From contig NZ_CP080590.1 of assembly GCF_019504385.1 (NCBI RefSeq), positions 4,207,501-4,271,500 of the forward strand: DNA of 64,000 nt, given 5' to 3'. Both the position numbers and the translations under genes were made by a program. This DNA is from Devosia salina (lineage in GTDB: Bacteria; Pseudomonadota; Alphaproteobacteria; Rhizobiales; Devosiaceae). Below, piece by piece: positions 40,064 through 50,734 of this stretch. Position 1 is the stretch's first letter; the number at the start of each line of letters is the position of its first letter. Under the pieces are notes generated by a model. That model had not been told where the DNA came from and did no database searches. It saw nothing but the letters and a program-made list of their open reading frames with translations.

Positions 40064-42985
40064 CTACCGGCTCGCCCATTCGAGCAGGCTTGCGAGGCTG
40101 ACGAACGGCACCCCGGCATGCTCGGTCAGCCCCGAGGCGCAGGTGGAGACGGTCGAGACCCCCAGTTCGCATCCCGGCGGCACATCCCTGCCCACCCGCC
40201 GCGTGGCATGGGCGTTGAGCTCGGGCACGAACAGCCCCTTGTCGCCCGCATAGCCGCAACAGGTGATCGAGGACAGCACCGCAACCGTCTCGGCGCAGGC
40301 CGCGGCAATGGCTTCGGTCATGGGTTGCTCGAACAGGCGCTGCGCCGAGCAATTGTGATGCACCGCCACCGATTGCAGCCTCTGCGTGATGGTCAGCCTG
40401 GGCAGCACATGCTCGGCCAGGAACTGCGCTGAATCCGCCACCACCGCATCGCCGGGAAATTCCTTCAGATGCTTGGCACAGGTCGAAGCATCGGTCACCA
40501 CCGGCAACCGTCCGGCATCGGAGAGCGCTGACAGGTCGGACTTCAGCGCCCCGCCCACTTCGGCCGCCTGCTCCGGAAACCCCTTCGATTGAAAGGGCTG
40601 CCCGCAGCACTGGCCGTTGAGGTGCTCCGGCACGATCACCTCATAGCCGGCCCGTTCGAGCAGGGCGATCATGGCTGCCGGCGTATCGAGCAGGCCGTGG
40701 CTGGTTTTCGGCGCGCCGAACATGCGGCTCGGGCAGGCCGGGAAATAGACAATGCCGGACCGCCCGCTCTGGGCAATGGGCACCGGAAAGCCGCTCTTTC
40801 GCGGATCCTGCCGGTTGTCGCGGGCCTTGACCGCGCCGGGGCCGTGATGCAGCGCGCGCGACACCCGCGGCACGCGCTTTCCTGTCAGGCGACGCGCCGT
40901 CTCGGTCATCGCTTCAACCGCCGGCGCGGGGATGATCGTACGCGCCGCATCGGCCAGCGCCACCCCGCCGCGCATCATCGTTTCCACCGCGCCGCGATGA
41001 TCGGCCGCGAACCGCGCCACCGAATGGGCCGTCGATCCGCGCCGCTTCGCGCGCTCGCCCATGATCATGGTGCCGGTCTCGATGCCCACCGGGCATCTGA
41101 GGGAACAGAGGTTGCACGCCGCGCAGGTATCCATGCCGGCATATTGGAAATCGGCCTCGAAGCGGGCCAGCCGCGCCGGATCCTCGCCTGTCGCGCGCAA
41201 CCGGGCCCGCTCGCGGGTCACGGCAATGCGCTGGCGCGGCGTCAGCGTCATGTGGTGGCTGGGGCAGGCCGGCTCGCAGAACCCGCATTCGATGCAAAGG
41301 TCCACCAGCTCGTCCGAAAGCGGCATGACCTTGAGATTCTTGACGTGGATCTTGGGGTCGTCATTGAGCAGCACGCCCGGATTGAGCAGCTTTTCGGGGT
41401 CGAAGATGGCCTTGATCCGGTGCATCAGCGCATAGGCCTTGGCGCCCCATTCCGCCTCGACAAAGGCGGCAATGGCCCGGCCGGTGCCGTGCTCGGCCTT
41501 TAGCGAACCGCCATAGCGCACCGAGACCAGTTCCGAGAGCTCCTGGTTGAAGCGGTCGAATTTTTCGGCCGCCCCGTCCTCGGCAAAATTGTCGCTCATC
41601 TGGAAGTGCAGATTGCCCGCCAGCGCATGCCCGAAAATGATCGCGTCTTCATAGCCATGGGCGTCGAGCAGGTTGCGCATGTCGACCACGAACTCGGCCA
41701 GCCGCTCGATCGGCGCGGCGACGTCCTCGGTCAGCATCGATGTGCCCTTGGGCCGGGCGGCGCCGCCCGAGGTGAAGAAGCCCTTGCGGATGTCCCAAAG
41801 CGCATGGCTGCGATGTTCGTCGCGGCTGAGGTCGATATGGGTGGCCCCATGGCGCCTGAGCAGCTCTTCGGTCTTGGCGATCTCGGCCAGCAGCGTCGCC
41901 TCGTCTGGCGCGGTGACGTCGATGAGCACGGCGGGCGACGTCTCGGTCAGCCAGGGCAATAGCGGGGCCATGGGCGGCAGGTGCTCGACCGTCGCCAGCG
42001 CCCGCCGCTCGATATATTCGGCCGCCGTGATGCCGGTGGTCACCTGCACCCCGCCATTGGCCATTTCGATAATGGCCCGGCCCGCCGATTGCGGATCGGG
42101 GAAGGGGATGAGCCCCGTCGCCTTGAACGGGTGCTCGGGCACCGTGTTGTAGGTCACCTCGGAGACGAAGCCGAGCGTCCCCTCCGAGCCGACCATCAGG
42201 TGGATCAGGATGTCGAGCGGGTCGTGATAATCGACCAGCGCATTGAGCGAATAGCCCACCGTATTCTTGATCCGGTATTTCTTGCGGATCAGCGCCACCA
42301 GCTCGGCGTCGTCCATCACCTCGTGATGCAGCTGGTGCAGGGCCTCGAGCATGCCGGCATGGGTCACGCGGAAGGCGTCGCGGCTGGCCGCATTGCCGCT
42401 GTCCAGCGCCGTGCCATCGGTCAGCACCAGGCGCAATCGCGCCATGGTGTGATAGGTGTTCTGCGCCACCCCGCAGCACATGCCCGATGAATTATTGTTG
42501 ACCACCCCGCCGATCTTGCAGGTGGCCTGGCTGGCCGGATCGGGCCCGATCTTCCGGTCAAAGGGTTTCAGCGCCCTGTTGGCCTCGGCCACGATGATCG
42601 CCGGCCCCAGCGTGATCTGGTCGGCGCCCGGGTGAATGTCGAGCCTGCGCCAGCCATCGCCCAGCACTGCCAGCACGCCATCGGTCACCGCCTGGCCCGA
42701 TAGCGAGGTGCCGGCGGCCCGGAAGGTCACCGGCAGGCCCTCGGCCCGCGCCGCCTTGAACACGGCACGCACATCGTCCTCGGAATTGACGAACACCACC
42801 ACCGCCGGGATCAGCCGGTAGGAGCTGGCATCCCCGCTCCAGGCATAGGTCATCAGCGGATCGGTGTGGATGGCGCCCCGCACCTGGCCCTTGAGACGGG
42901 CGGCAACGCGTTCGCCGGCGGCGAGACGGTCCGGTGTGGGAGCATGGGGCTGTAGGGACGAAAAAGAGGCTTGCTGCATGTCCAT
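40064..42985 (-). CDS. FAD-binding / Fe-S dehydrogenase (D-lactate or glycolate dehydrogenase type)
   Basis: A 973-aa fusion of a GlcD-like flavoprotein and a GlcF-like Fe-S protein. The FAD_binding_4 domain covers about 55-230 (RAAGTSLSGQAVTDG). The oxidase C-terminal domain covers about 260-540 (SLKAEHGTG). Two 4Fe-4S clusters are at 564-574 and 621-631 (CIECGFCEPACP, CAACNLCSLRCP), followed by two CCG domains (CCGQPFQ, CCGYAGDKG). Such proteins oxidise D-2-hydroxyacids into the quinone pool. The substrate is not fixed by sequence. ATGs at 42985 and 42979 are both possible; the first lies inside the palindrome. Confidence 0.88.
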   Translation of the reverse strand: MDMQQASFSSLQPHAPTPDRLAAGERVAARLKGQVRGAIHTDPLMTYAWSGDASSYRLIPAVVVFVNSEDDVRAVFKAARAEGLPVTFRAAGTSLSGQAVTDGVLAVLGDGWRRLDIHPGADQITLGPAIIVAEANRALKPFDRKIGPDPASQATCKIGGVVNNNSSGMCCGVAQNTYHTMARLRLVLTDGTALDSGNAASRDAFRVTHAGMLEALHQLHHEVMDDAELVALIRKKYRIKNTVGYSLNALVDYHDPLDILIHLMVGSEGTLGFVSEVTYNTVPEHPFKATGLIPFPDPQSAGRAIIEMANGGVQVTTGITAAEYIERRALATVEHLPPMAPLLPWLTETSPAVLIDVTAPDEATLLAEIAKTEELLRRHGATHIDLSRDEHRSHALWDIRKGFFTSGGAARPKGTSMLTEDVAAPIERLAEFVVDMRNLLDAHGYEDAIIFGHALAGNLHFQMSDNFAEDGAAEKFDRFNQELSELVSVRYGGSLKAEHGTGRAIAAFVEAEWGAKAYALMHRIKAIFDPEKLLNPGVLLNDDPKIHVKNLKVMPLSDELVDLCIECGFCEPACPSHHMTLTPRQRIAVTRERARLRATGEDPARLARFEADFQYAGMDTCAACNLCSLRCPVGIETGTMIMGERAKRRGSTAHSVARFAADHRGAVETMMRGGVALADAARTIIPAPAVEAMTETARRLTGKRVPRVSRALHHGPGAVKARDNRQDPRKSGFPVPIAQSGRSGIVYFPACPSRMFGAPKTSHGLLDTPAAMIALLERAGYEVIVPEHLNGQCCGQPFQSKGFPEQAAEVGGALKSDLSALSDAGRLPVVTDASTCAKHLKEFPGDAVVADSAQFLAEHVLPRLTITQRLQSVAVHHNCSAQRLFEQPMTEAIAAACAETVAVLSSITCCGYAGDKGLFVPELNAHATRRVGRDVPPGCELGVSTVSTCASGLTEHAGVPFVSLASLLEWASR

Positions 42986-43008
42986 TTGCTAACATGTTAG
43001 CAAATGGA
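42981..43008. promoter_or_regulatory. perfect 28-bp palindrome at the dehydrogenase start
   Basis: The left arm TCCATTTGCTAACA (42981-42994) is the exact complement of the right arm TGTTAGCAAATGGA (42995-43008). It overlaps the first possible start codon. Symmetry without any spacer implies binding of a dimeric repressor. The adjacent LysR gene is convergent in its reading toward this site, but a GntR-type regulator encoded elsewhere is equally possible. Confidence 0.7.
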
Positions 43009-43036
43009 ATGGGAGCGGAATAAGGCCTGATTCTAT

Positions 43037-43984
43037 TCAATCCGCCGTGGCAAATTCAGCCTGCCGCCAGGCCGGCAGCACCGCCTGGCAGGCCACCGTG
43101 ATGCGTCCGATCAGTTCCTCTACCCGCTCTTCGCCCCGCCTTTCCTTGAGCACATAGATGCCGGTCACTGCCCGCCGCGGCTCGTCGCGCTGTTCGACCT
43201 CGAACAACCCTCGCCGGCGGAAATCGTCGCGCATCACATGGGTGTGCACCAGCACCGCATCGGTGGCCAGCGCATAGTCCACGCAGGCCGCCAGCGAATT
43301 GGTGCGGAAGGCGACGCTGGTCCGGTCGAACACGGTTTCCACCCGCGCGCGCCGCCGCGCCGGATCGAAAAACCGCTCATGCCGGCTCTCGGCCAGCGAG
43401 CTGATGACGATCGGGTAGCTGTCGATCTCGGCAAGGCTGTGGGCGCGGCCGAGCAGCGGATGGTCCTCGCGCACGAAAAAGGCATTGTAGACCCGGGTGA
43501 GGGGGACGAAATCGGTGCCGATGGCGCCGCTCAGCCCGTCGATCTCATGGGCCAGGAACATGGAAATGTCGCCCGAAAGCATCTGGTCCATCAGCCGCAA
43601 TTGGTTGCCAAGGCTGATCTGCACCGGCGCCTTGGGGAATTCGCGCTGATATTGGATGACCATGTCGCGCAGGAACATGGTCCACCACGAATAGCCCGAG
43701 CCGATGGAGATGCCCCGCTCGGTGCCGCGCTTCTGGGCGGCGATGGCGTTGAGCGTATTATCGTAGAGCCGCTGCATCAGCCGGGCGTTCTCGTAGAGCG
43801 TTTCGCCATAGCGGGTCAGCTGCATGCCGCGTGACGAGCGCTCGAACAGCGGCGCCCCCACGCTCTGTTCGAGTTTGTTCATGTTGAAGCTCAGCGTCGG
43901 CTGGGTGACGAACAGCGCAGTGGCCGCCCCGCTCAGCGAGCCGGCATCGGCAACGGCCAGGAATTGGGTCAGTAGCTTGTCCAT
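43037..43984 (-). CDS. LysR-family transcriptional regulator
   Basis: A 315-aa protein. The N-terminal HTH (residues about 3-62) reads FLAVADAGSLSGAATALFVTQPTLS with RYGETLYENA following. The C-terminal periplasmic-binding-like effector domain covers about 90-300. It is divergent from the sugar ABC operon and just upstream of the dehydrogenase gene on the same strand, so it could control either. The effector is unknown. Confidence 0.9.
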   Translation of the reverse strand: MDKLLTQFLAVADAGSLSGAATALFVTQPTLSFNMNKLEQSVGAPLFERSSRGMQLTRYGETLYENARLMQRLYDNTLNAIAAQKRGTERGISIGSGYSWWTMFLRDMVIQYQREFPKAPVQISLGNQLRLMDQMLSGDISMFLAHEIDGLSGAIGTDFVPLTRVYNAFFVREDHPLLGRAHSLAEIDSYPIVISSLAESRHERFFDPARRRARVETVFDRTSVAFRTNSLAACVDYALATDAVLVHTHVMRDDFRRRGLFEVEQRDEPRRAVTGIYVLKERRGEERVEELIGRITVACQAVLPAWRQAEFATAD

Positions 43985-44009
43985 GACGCGGATCCTCCGG
44001 AACTTTGCC

Positions 44010-44026
44010 TATAGAAATTTTCTATA
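44010..44026. promoter_or_regulatory. palindrome upstream of the LysR gene
   Basis: TATAGAA and TTCTATA are perfect arms around ATT, 26 bp from the LysR start. It could be the T-N11-A type site of an autoregulating LysR protein. It also resembles the iron-control element TTTAGAA-N3-TTCTAAA of rhizobial Irr in 12 of 14 arm positions. Neither reading is proven. Confidence 0.45.
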
Positions 44027-44296
44027 ATGTCTCCGAAATTTCGTAGTTTTCCAATCGTCATTTTTGCGCCAGTCTGATTATGAGAGAGGAGACGGCATCC
44101 GCCAGGTCACGCTGGCCAGCCCCCAATTTCCCCACGGTTCCACCAGGCTCCACAGAGGAGAAGATGCTGGTTACCGTGTCGGAATAACTTCCATACAAGA
44201 TTGTTGCCGCCGGCGCGGCTTGTATGGTAAGGGCGTAACTGGCTGGTTATTTGTGCACTGGCATTGCCGTCATCCGCACAAAACCCGGGGTCTGTA

Positions 44297-44328
44297 GTGA
44301 TTGACAATCACAACACGGTCCCTAACGT
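44297..44328 (+). promoter_or_regulatory. promoter and overlapping operator of the sugar ABC operon
   Basis: A perfect -35, TTGACA (44301-44306), is followed 16 bases later by TAACGT (44323-44328). The -35 sits inside the palindrome GTGATTG-A-CAATCAC (44297-44311), with 7-bp arms. A repressor bound there would block the promoter. A second weak symmetric element (ACCAGTTGGT) lies near 44332-44341. Confidence 0.5.
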
Positions 44329-44375
44329 AGTAACCAGTTGGTGATTTAGCGGCGGGGAGGCCGCTGGCCACTCTT

Positions 44376-44394
44376 CGTTCCGGACACCGGAACG
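44376..44394 (+). other. leader hairpin before the substrate-binding protein gene
   Basis: CGTTCCGG (44376-44383) and CCGGAACG (44387-44394) form a perfect 8-bp stem with a 3-base loop, 12 bases before the GGGAGGAAAG ribosome site. It may stabilise the mRNA 5' end. The remainder of 44027-44296 shows nothing else I recognise. Confidence 0.4.
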
Positions 44395-44418
44395 GCAACT
44401 GTTCATGGGAGGAAAGAC

Positions 44419-45693
44419 ATGACAATTCGACTCGGACGCCGTCAGTTCCTGATGGGATCTTCGGCTCTTCTGGCCGCGGGTGCGGCTGGCATCAGCCCGG
44501 CCTGGGCCCAGAATGCCCTGCGCCTGATTTTCTGGGGCGGCCAGGCCCGCGCCGACCGCACCTATGCGGTGACCGACCTTTACGCGTCAGGCGGTCATGG
44601 CGACATCGCCGGTGAGTTCCTGAGCTGGAACGACTACTGGCCCAAGCTGGCGACCCAGACGGCCGGTGGCACCGCCCCCGACATCATCCAGATGGACTAC
44701 CGCTATATCGTCGAATACGCGACCCGCAATGCCATTGCCCCGCTCGACGACGTGATCGGTGATCTGGGCGAATTCGACGCCGACCAGCTCGAAGGCGGCA
44801 AGGTCGACGGCAAGCTCTACGGCATCTCGCTGGGCGCCAACTCGGTGGCAACCCTGGTCAACAAGGCGGCCTTCGAGGCCATTGGCGAAGCGACCCCGGA
44901 CAATTCCTGGACCTATGCCGATCTTGAACGCCTCGGTGAAGCCTTCAAGGCCGCCGGTACCATGAAGGCCTTCTCCGACGGTTCGGGCACCGAGCCGATG
45001 CTCGACAACTGGCTCCGCCAGCGCGGCCAGGCGCTCTATACCGCCGACGGCAAGCTCGGCTTCGGCGCCGACGACATGATCGAATGGTTCGCCATGTGGA
45101 ACGGCTTCCGCGAAAAGGGCTATATTGTCGACGCGGAAACCCAGGCCCTCGATACCGGCACCCCGGAATCGAGCATGGTCGCCACCAAGAAGGCGGCGAT
45201 GATGCCCTCCAATTCCAACCAGCTGGTGATTCACCAGTCGATCAACGACGACGAGCTGACCATCACCTCCTATCCGCGCATCGCGCCCGGTGTGGGTGGC
45301 GGTCACTATCGCAAGCCGTCCATGTTCTTCTCGGTTGGTGGTTCCTCGGCCGACAAGGAAGCGGCAGCGGCCTTCATCAACTACTTCGTCACTGACGCAG
45401 AGGCCGGCAAGATTCTCGGCGTCGAGCGCGGTATTCCGTGCAACTCGGCCGTGCGTGAAGCCATCACCCCGACGCTCGACGAACAGAGCCAGATCGCTCT
45501 GAACTTCGTGGCCAATCTGGGTGACCTGGTGGGCGCGCTGCCCCCGTCGCCGCCGGCCGCTGCGGGTGAAATCGACCTCAACCTGCTCCGCGTGATCAGC
45601 CAGGAAGTGGCCTTCGGTGCCCGTTCCGCCGAAGACGCCGGCAAGTACTTCGTCGAAGAAGCCGCCGCCATCCTCGCACGGGCGAACGCATAA
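44419..45693 (+). CDS. sugar ABC transporter substrate-binding protein
   Basis: A 424-aa periplasmic binding protein of the cluster B (MalE/UgpB-like) type. The leader MTIRLGRRQFLMGSSALLAAG has a twin-arginine motif and an Ala-rich end near AWA-Q (residue 30), suggesting Tat export. Family features include GTAPDIIQMDYRYIVEYA and PSMFFSVGGSSADKEAAAAFI. Strong ribosome site GGAGG. It is first in a six-gene operon with only 3 bp to the permease. The ligand is unknown. Confidence 0.92.
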   Translation: MTIRLGRRQFLMGSSALLAAGAAGISPAWAQNALRLIFWGGQARADRTYAVTDLYASGGHGDIAGEFLSWNDYWPKLATQTAGGTAPDIIQMDYRYIVEYATRNAIAPLDDVIGDLGEFDADQLEGGKVDGKLYGISLGANSVATLVNKAAFEAIGEATPDNSWTYADLERLGEAFKAAGTMKAFSDGSGTEPMLDNWLRQRGQALYTADGKLGFGADDMIEWFAMWNGFREKGYIVDAETQALDTGTPESSMVATKKAAMMPSNSNQLVIHQSINDDELTITSYPRIAPGVGGGHYRKPSMFFSVGGSSADKEAAAAFINYFVTDAEAGKILGVERGIPCNSAVREAITPTLDEQSQIALNFVANLGDLVGALPPSPPAAAGEIDLNLLRVISQEVAFGARSAEDAGKYFVEEAAAILARANA

Positions 45694-45696
45694 CAA

Positions 45697-46638
45697 ATGA
45701 CTGTGCATGCGGCAGAAGCGGCTCCGCAAGACGCCGCATCCGGCACGTCGAAATGGTCGAGGGCGTGGCAAAACCACGCCCCCGGCTATCTCTTCCTGTT
45801 GCCCTGGTTCATCGGGTTTTTCGGTCTCACACTCGGGCCGATCATCTCGTCCTTCTATCTCAGCTTCACCGATTTCGACCTTCTGACCTCCCCCGACTGG
45901 GTTGGGCTGGCAAATTACCAGCGCATGTTCACCAATGACCGCAGCTTTGCGCAGTCCATGCAGGTCACCTTCACCTTCGTGCTCTTCTCGGTGCCATTGA
46001 AGCTGGCCTTCGCCCTGGCCATCGCCATCCTGCTCAATCGGGGCATGAAGGGCCTCCCGCTCTATCGCGCCATGTTCTACCTGCCCAGCCTGCTGGGCGC
46101 TTCGGTGGCCATTGCCATTCTGTGGCGCCAGATTTTTGCCGGCGACGGCCTGGTCAATCAGTTCCTGGCCAATTTCGGCATTATCGGCCCGAGCTGGATC
46201 TCCAACCCGAAATTCTCGCTCTGGACCCTGATCATCCTCTCGGTCTGGCAGTTCGGTTCGCCCATGATCATCTTCCTGGCCGGCCTTCGGCAGATCCCCC
46301 AGGACATGTACGAGGCCGCCAGCCTCGACGGCGCCAGCAAGTGGCGCCAGTTCTGGAAGATCACGCTGCCGCTGCTGACCCCGGTGGTGTTCTTCAACGC
46401 CATCATCCAGACCATCGAGGCCTTCAAGAGCTTCACCCCCGCCTTCATCATCTCCAATGGCACCGGCTCGCCGATCAATTCGACCCTGTTCTACACGCTC
46501 TATCTCTACAACGAGGCCTTCAGCTATTTCCGCATGGGCTATGCCTCGGCACTGGCCTGGTTCCTCCTGCTGCTGATTGCGTGCTTCACCGCCTTCTCCT
46601 TCCTCACCAGCAAATACTGGGTGCACTATGACGATTGA
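45697..46638 (+). CDS. sugar ABC transporter permease (MalF type)
   Basis: A 313-aa inner-membrane protein with six predicted helices, the first at about 31-52 (YLFLLPWFIGFFGLTLGPI). The EAA loop reads EAASLDGASKWRQFWKITLPLL (about 208-229) and contacts the ATPase. It overlaps the next permease by 11 bp. Confidence 0.93.
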   Translation: MTVHAAEAAPQDAASGTSKWSRAWQNHAPGYLFLLPWFIGFFGLTLGPIISSFYLSFTDFDLLTSPDWVGLANYQRMFTNDRSFAQSMQVTFTFVLFSVPLKLAFALAIAILLNRGMKGLPLYRAMFYLPSLLGASVAIAILWRQIFAGDGLVNQFLANFGIIGPSWISNPKFSLWTLIILSVWQFGSPMIIFLAGLRQIPQDMYEAASLDGASKWRQFWKITLPLLTPVVFFNAIIQTIEAFKSFTPAFIISNGTGSPINSTLFYTLYLYNEAFSYFRMGYASALAWFLLLLIACFTAFSFLTSKYWVHYDD

Positions 46639-47524
46639 TGCCCCAAAACTAACCGTGGTGACGGGCGCGGAAAACGATCCGGCGGCTCGCCTGCGCAAGC
46701 GCATCTTCTCGGTGCTCGCCCATATAGTGCTGATCGCCGCGTCGATCCTGATGCTCTATCCGCTGCTCTGGCTGCTCGCGGCGTCGTTCAAGCCGGAAAA
46801 CGAGATCTTCATGTCCGGCATCTGGCCGAGCCTGAGCTGGGACATCGAAAGCTATTTCCGTGGCTGGAACGCCATGCGGGTGAGCTTCTCGGTGTTCTTC
46901 ATGAACTCCTTCGTGATCGCCTTCCTCTGCGTGGTCGGCAATCTCATTGCCTGTTCCATGGCCGCCTATGCCTTTGCCCGCCTGCAGTTCAAGGGCCGCA
47001 ATGTCTGGTTCGCGCTGATGCTGATGACGCTGATGCTGCCCGGCCAGGTCACGCTCATCCCGCAATATGTGCTGTTCCGCGACCTGGGCTGGGTCAACAC
47101 CATCCTGCCCTTGGTGGTGCCGAAGTTCCTCGCCGTCGACGCCTTCTTCGTCTTCCTCATGGTGCAGTTCTTCCGCGGCATTCCGCGCGAGCTGGACGAG
47201 GCGGCGATGATGGATGGCGCCGGTGCCTGGCGCATCTACTGGAAGATCATGCTGCCGCTGTCAGTCCCCGTATTGGTGACGGCCGCCATCTTCACCTTCA
47301 TCTGGACCTGGGACGATTTCTTTGGCCCGCTGATCTATCTCAACCGCATGCAGGACTACACCGTCATGCTCGGCCTTCGGACCTTCGTGGATTCCACCGG
47401 CGAGAGCGACTTTGGCGGCCTGTTTGCCATGAGCGTGCTCTCGATCGTGCCGATCTTCGTCTTCTTCCTTCTCTTCCAGCGATTGCTCATCGAGGGCATC
47501 GCAACGACCGGTATGAAACGCTAA
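46628..47524 (+). CDS. sugar ABC transporter permease (MalG type)
   Basis: A 298-aa inner-membrane protein. The ATG at 46628 (MTIDAPKLTVVTGAE) overlaps the end of the first permease. About six helices, the first at about 26-50 (ILMLYPLLWLLAASFKPE). The EAA loop is DEAAMMDGAGAWRIYWKIMLP. It ends GIATTGMKR, the usual MalG-type tail. Confidence 0.93.
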   Translation: MTIDAPKLTVVTGAENDPAARLRKRIFSVLAHIVLIAASILMLYPLLWLLAASFKPENEIFMSGIWPSLSWDIESYFRGWNAMRVSFSVFFMNSFVIAFLCVVGNLIACSMAAYAFARLQFKGRNVWFALMLMTLMLPGQVTLIPQYVLFRDLGWVNTILPLVVPKFLAVDAFFVFLMVQFFRGIPRELDEAAMMDGAGAWRIYWKIMLPLSVPVLVTAAIFTFIWTWDDFFGPLIYLNRMQDYTVMLGLRTFVDSTGESDFGGLFAMSVLSIVPIFVFFLLFQRLLIEGIATTGMKR

Positions 47525-47528
47525 TTCC

Positions 47529-48548
47529 ATGTCTGACATCAAGTTTGCCGCAATCGGCATCAACCACGCCCATATCTATGGCCAGGTGGAGTGCCTGAAG
47601 CGCGCCGGCGCCCAGTTCGTCGCCTTCCATGCCATCGAGGACGATCTCGCCAAGACCTTCTCCGAGCGCTTCCCCGAAGCCAGGAGGGTTTCCGACCCGG
47701 CCGCGATCCTCGAGGATGACTCGATCGCCGTGGTGGTTACCGCCGCCATCCCCGGCGACCGCGCCGATATCTGCCTGGCCGCCATGCGCCACGGCAAGGA
47801 CGTGCTGACCGACAAGCCTGGCATGACCACCTTTGCCCAGTTCGACGAGATCAAACGCGTCCAGAAGGAAACCGGCCGCATCTTCTCGGTGCTCTATTCC
47901 GAGCATTTCGAAGTGCCTGCGGCCGTGGAAGCCGGTAATCTCATCGCCAGCGGGGCCATCGGCCAGGTGGTCAACACGGTCGGCCTCGGCCCCCATTCGC
48001 TCCGGCTCAACAACCGCCCCGAATGGTTTTTCACCCGCAAGCGCTATGGCGGCATTCTGTGTGACATCGCCAGCCACCAGTTCGAGCAGTTCCTGTTCTT
48101 CTCGGGCGCCATGGATGGCGAAGTGGTCTCGGCCAGCGTCGCCAATCGCGGCCATCCGGAAAAGCCGGGCCTGCAGGATGTGGGCGACGCTCACATTCGC
48201 ACCGCCACCACCTCGGGCTATATCCGGGTCGACTGGTTCACCCCCGAAGGCCTGCCCACCTGGGGCGACGGTCGCCTGACCATTCTGGGCACCGAGGGCT
48301 ATATCGAATTGCGCAAATATGTCGATATCGCCGGCCGGCCCGGCGAAAACCACCTCTTCCTGGTGGACAGGCAGGGTGTCCGCCATGTTGACTGCTCCGG
48401 GGTCGACCTGCCGTTCGGCCGCCAGTTCCTGGACGATGTTCGCAACCGCACCGAGACGGCCATGCCGCAGGAGCGCTGCTTCAACGCCATGAAACTGGCG
48501 CTGACGGCGCAGCAGATGGCCGAACAGGGTACGGAGTGGGCACAATGA
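47529..48548 (+). CDS. Gfo/Idh/MocA-family oxidoreductase, first copy
   Basis: A 339-aa NAD(P)-dependent dehydrogenase. The Rossmann start FAAIGINHAHIYGQV lacks a strict GxGxxG but fits the family. The active-site region has KDVLTDKPGMTTFAQFDE in place of the common EKP. The second domain has GGILCDIASHQFEQFLFFSG. It overlaps the next gene by 4 bp (ATGA). It probably oxidises the imported sugar or an intermediate. Confidence 0.88.
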   Translation: MSDIKFAAIGINHAHIYGQVECLKRAGAQFVAFHAIEDDLAKTFSERFPEARRVSDPAAILEDDSIAVVVTAAIPGDRADICLAAMRHGKDVLTDKPGMTTFAQFDEIKRVQKETGRIFSVLYSEHFEVPAAVEAGNLIASGAIGQVVNTVGLGPHSLRLNNRPEWFFTRKRYGGILCDIASHQFEQFLFFSGAMDGEVVSASVANRGHPEKPGLQDVGDAHIRTATTSGYIRVDWFTPEGLPTWGDGRLTILGTEGYIELRKYVDIAGRPGENHLFLVDRQGVRHVDCSGVDLPFGRQFLDDVRNRTETAMPQERCFNAMKLALTAQQMAEQGTEWAQ

Positions 48549-49624
48549 GCCGGGTATTGAACGTCGCCGTCGTCGGGTGCGGCATTGGTCGCAGCCATAT
48601 CGTCGAGGGCTATCTGCCCAATGCCGACAAGTTCAAGGTCCTGGCCCTGTGCGACCTCAATCCCGAACGGCTTGACCAGGTCGGCGAGGAATTCGGCATC
48701 GAGCGCCGCATCGTCAATTTCGACGATCTGCTCACCATGGACGATATCGACATCATCGACGTCTGCACGCCCCCCGGTGCGCATTTCTCCATGGTGACCC
48801 AGGCACTGGCAGCCGGCAAGCATGTGGTCTGCGAAAAGCCGCTGGTCGGCTCGCTCAAGGATGTCGATGCCATCCTCGAGGTCGAAAAGACCGCCAAGGG
48901 CAAGCTGATGCCGGTCTTCCAGTATCGCTTCGGCAATGGCATCGAGCAGGCCAAGGCCGTCATCGATGCCGGTATTGCCGGCAAGCCCTATTGCGGCACG
49001 GTGGAAACCATGTGGCGCCGCGAGGCCCCCTATTATGCCGTGCCCTGGCGCGGCAAGTGGAAGACCGAGCTGGGCGGCGTGCTCATGGGCCACGCCATCC
49101 ACCCGCATGACATCTTCACCTATCTCATGGGCGACATCGCCCGCGTCTTTGGCCGCGTCGCCACCCGCGTCAACCCGATCGAGGTCGAAGACACCATTTC
49201 CGCTTCGCTGGAAATGAAGTCCGGGGCGCTGGCCAGCTTCACCGCCACATTGGGCTCGGTCGACGAGATCACCCGCATCCGCCTGCAGTTCGAGAACGTC
49301 ACCATCGAGAGCGACCACGCCCCCTATAATCCGGGCAAGGAACTCTGGAAGATCCTGCCGCGCAATGACGAGGTGCGCGACCGCATCGACACGCTGCTCG
49401 CCAATTGGCAGCACGTGCCCAGCCGCTTCCAGACGCAGATGGCCCGCTTCCACGATGCCATTTTCGGCAAGGGCGAACTGCCCGTCACCAGCGCCGACAG
49501 CCGCCGGGCGCTGGAGCTGGTCACCGCCTTCTATCACTCCTCGTCCACCCATTCCGAAGTCACGCTGCCCCTCGGCCCCGATCACCCGCTCTATGAGAGC
49601 TGGGTCCCGGCCGAGTTCCGCTGA
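48545..49624 (+). CDS. Gfo/Idh/MocA-family oxidoreductase, second copy
   Basis: A 359-aa dehydrogenase. The Rossmann loop is VAVVGCGIGRSHIVEGY, and the catalytic-type motif is KHVVCEKPLVGSL. The second domain has GGVLMGHAIHPHDIFTYLMGDI, including the conserved His. It is clearly different from its neighbour, so this is an ancient pair. The two may act in sequence on one sugar, for example oxidation and reduction at different carbons. Confidence 0.9.
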   Translation: MSRVLNVAVVGCGIGRSHIVEGYLPNADKFKVLALCDLNPERLDQVGEEFGIERRIVNFDDLLTMDDIDIIDVCTPPGAHFSMVTQALAAGKHVVCEKPLVGSLKDVDAILEVEKTAKGKLMPVFQYRFGNGIEQAKAVIDAGIAGKPYCGTVETMWRREAPYYAVPWRGKWKTELGGVLMGHAIHPHDIFTYLMGDIARVFGRVATRVNPIEVEDTISASLEMKSGALASFTATLGSVDEITRIRLQFENVTIESDHAPYNPGKELWKILPRNDEVRDRIDTLLANWQHVPSRFQTQMARFHDAIFGKGELPVTSADSRRALELVTAFYHSSSTHSEVTLPLGPDHPLYESWVPAEFR

Positions 49625-49644
49625 CCCTGCCAGGAGACAAGACC

Positions 49645-50700
<1,056 letters not shown>

Positions 50701-50734
50701 GGCAGGGTGAGACCCCATCGCAACCAGACATCGT

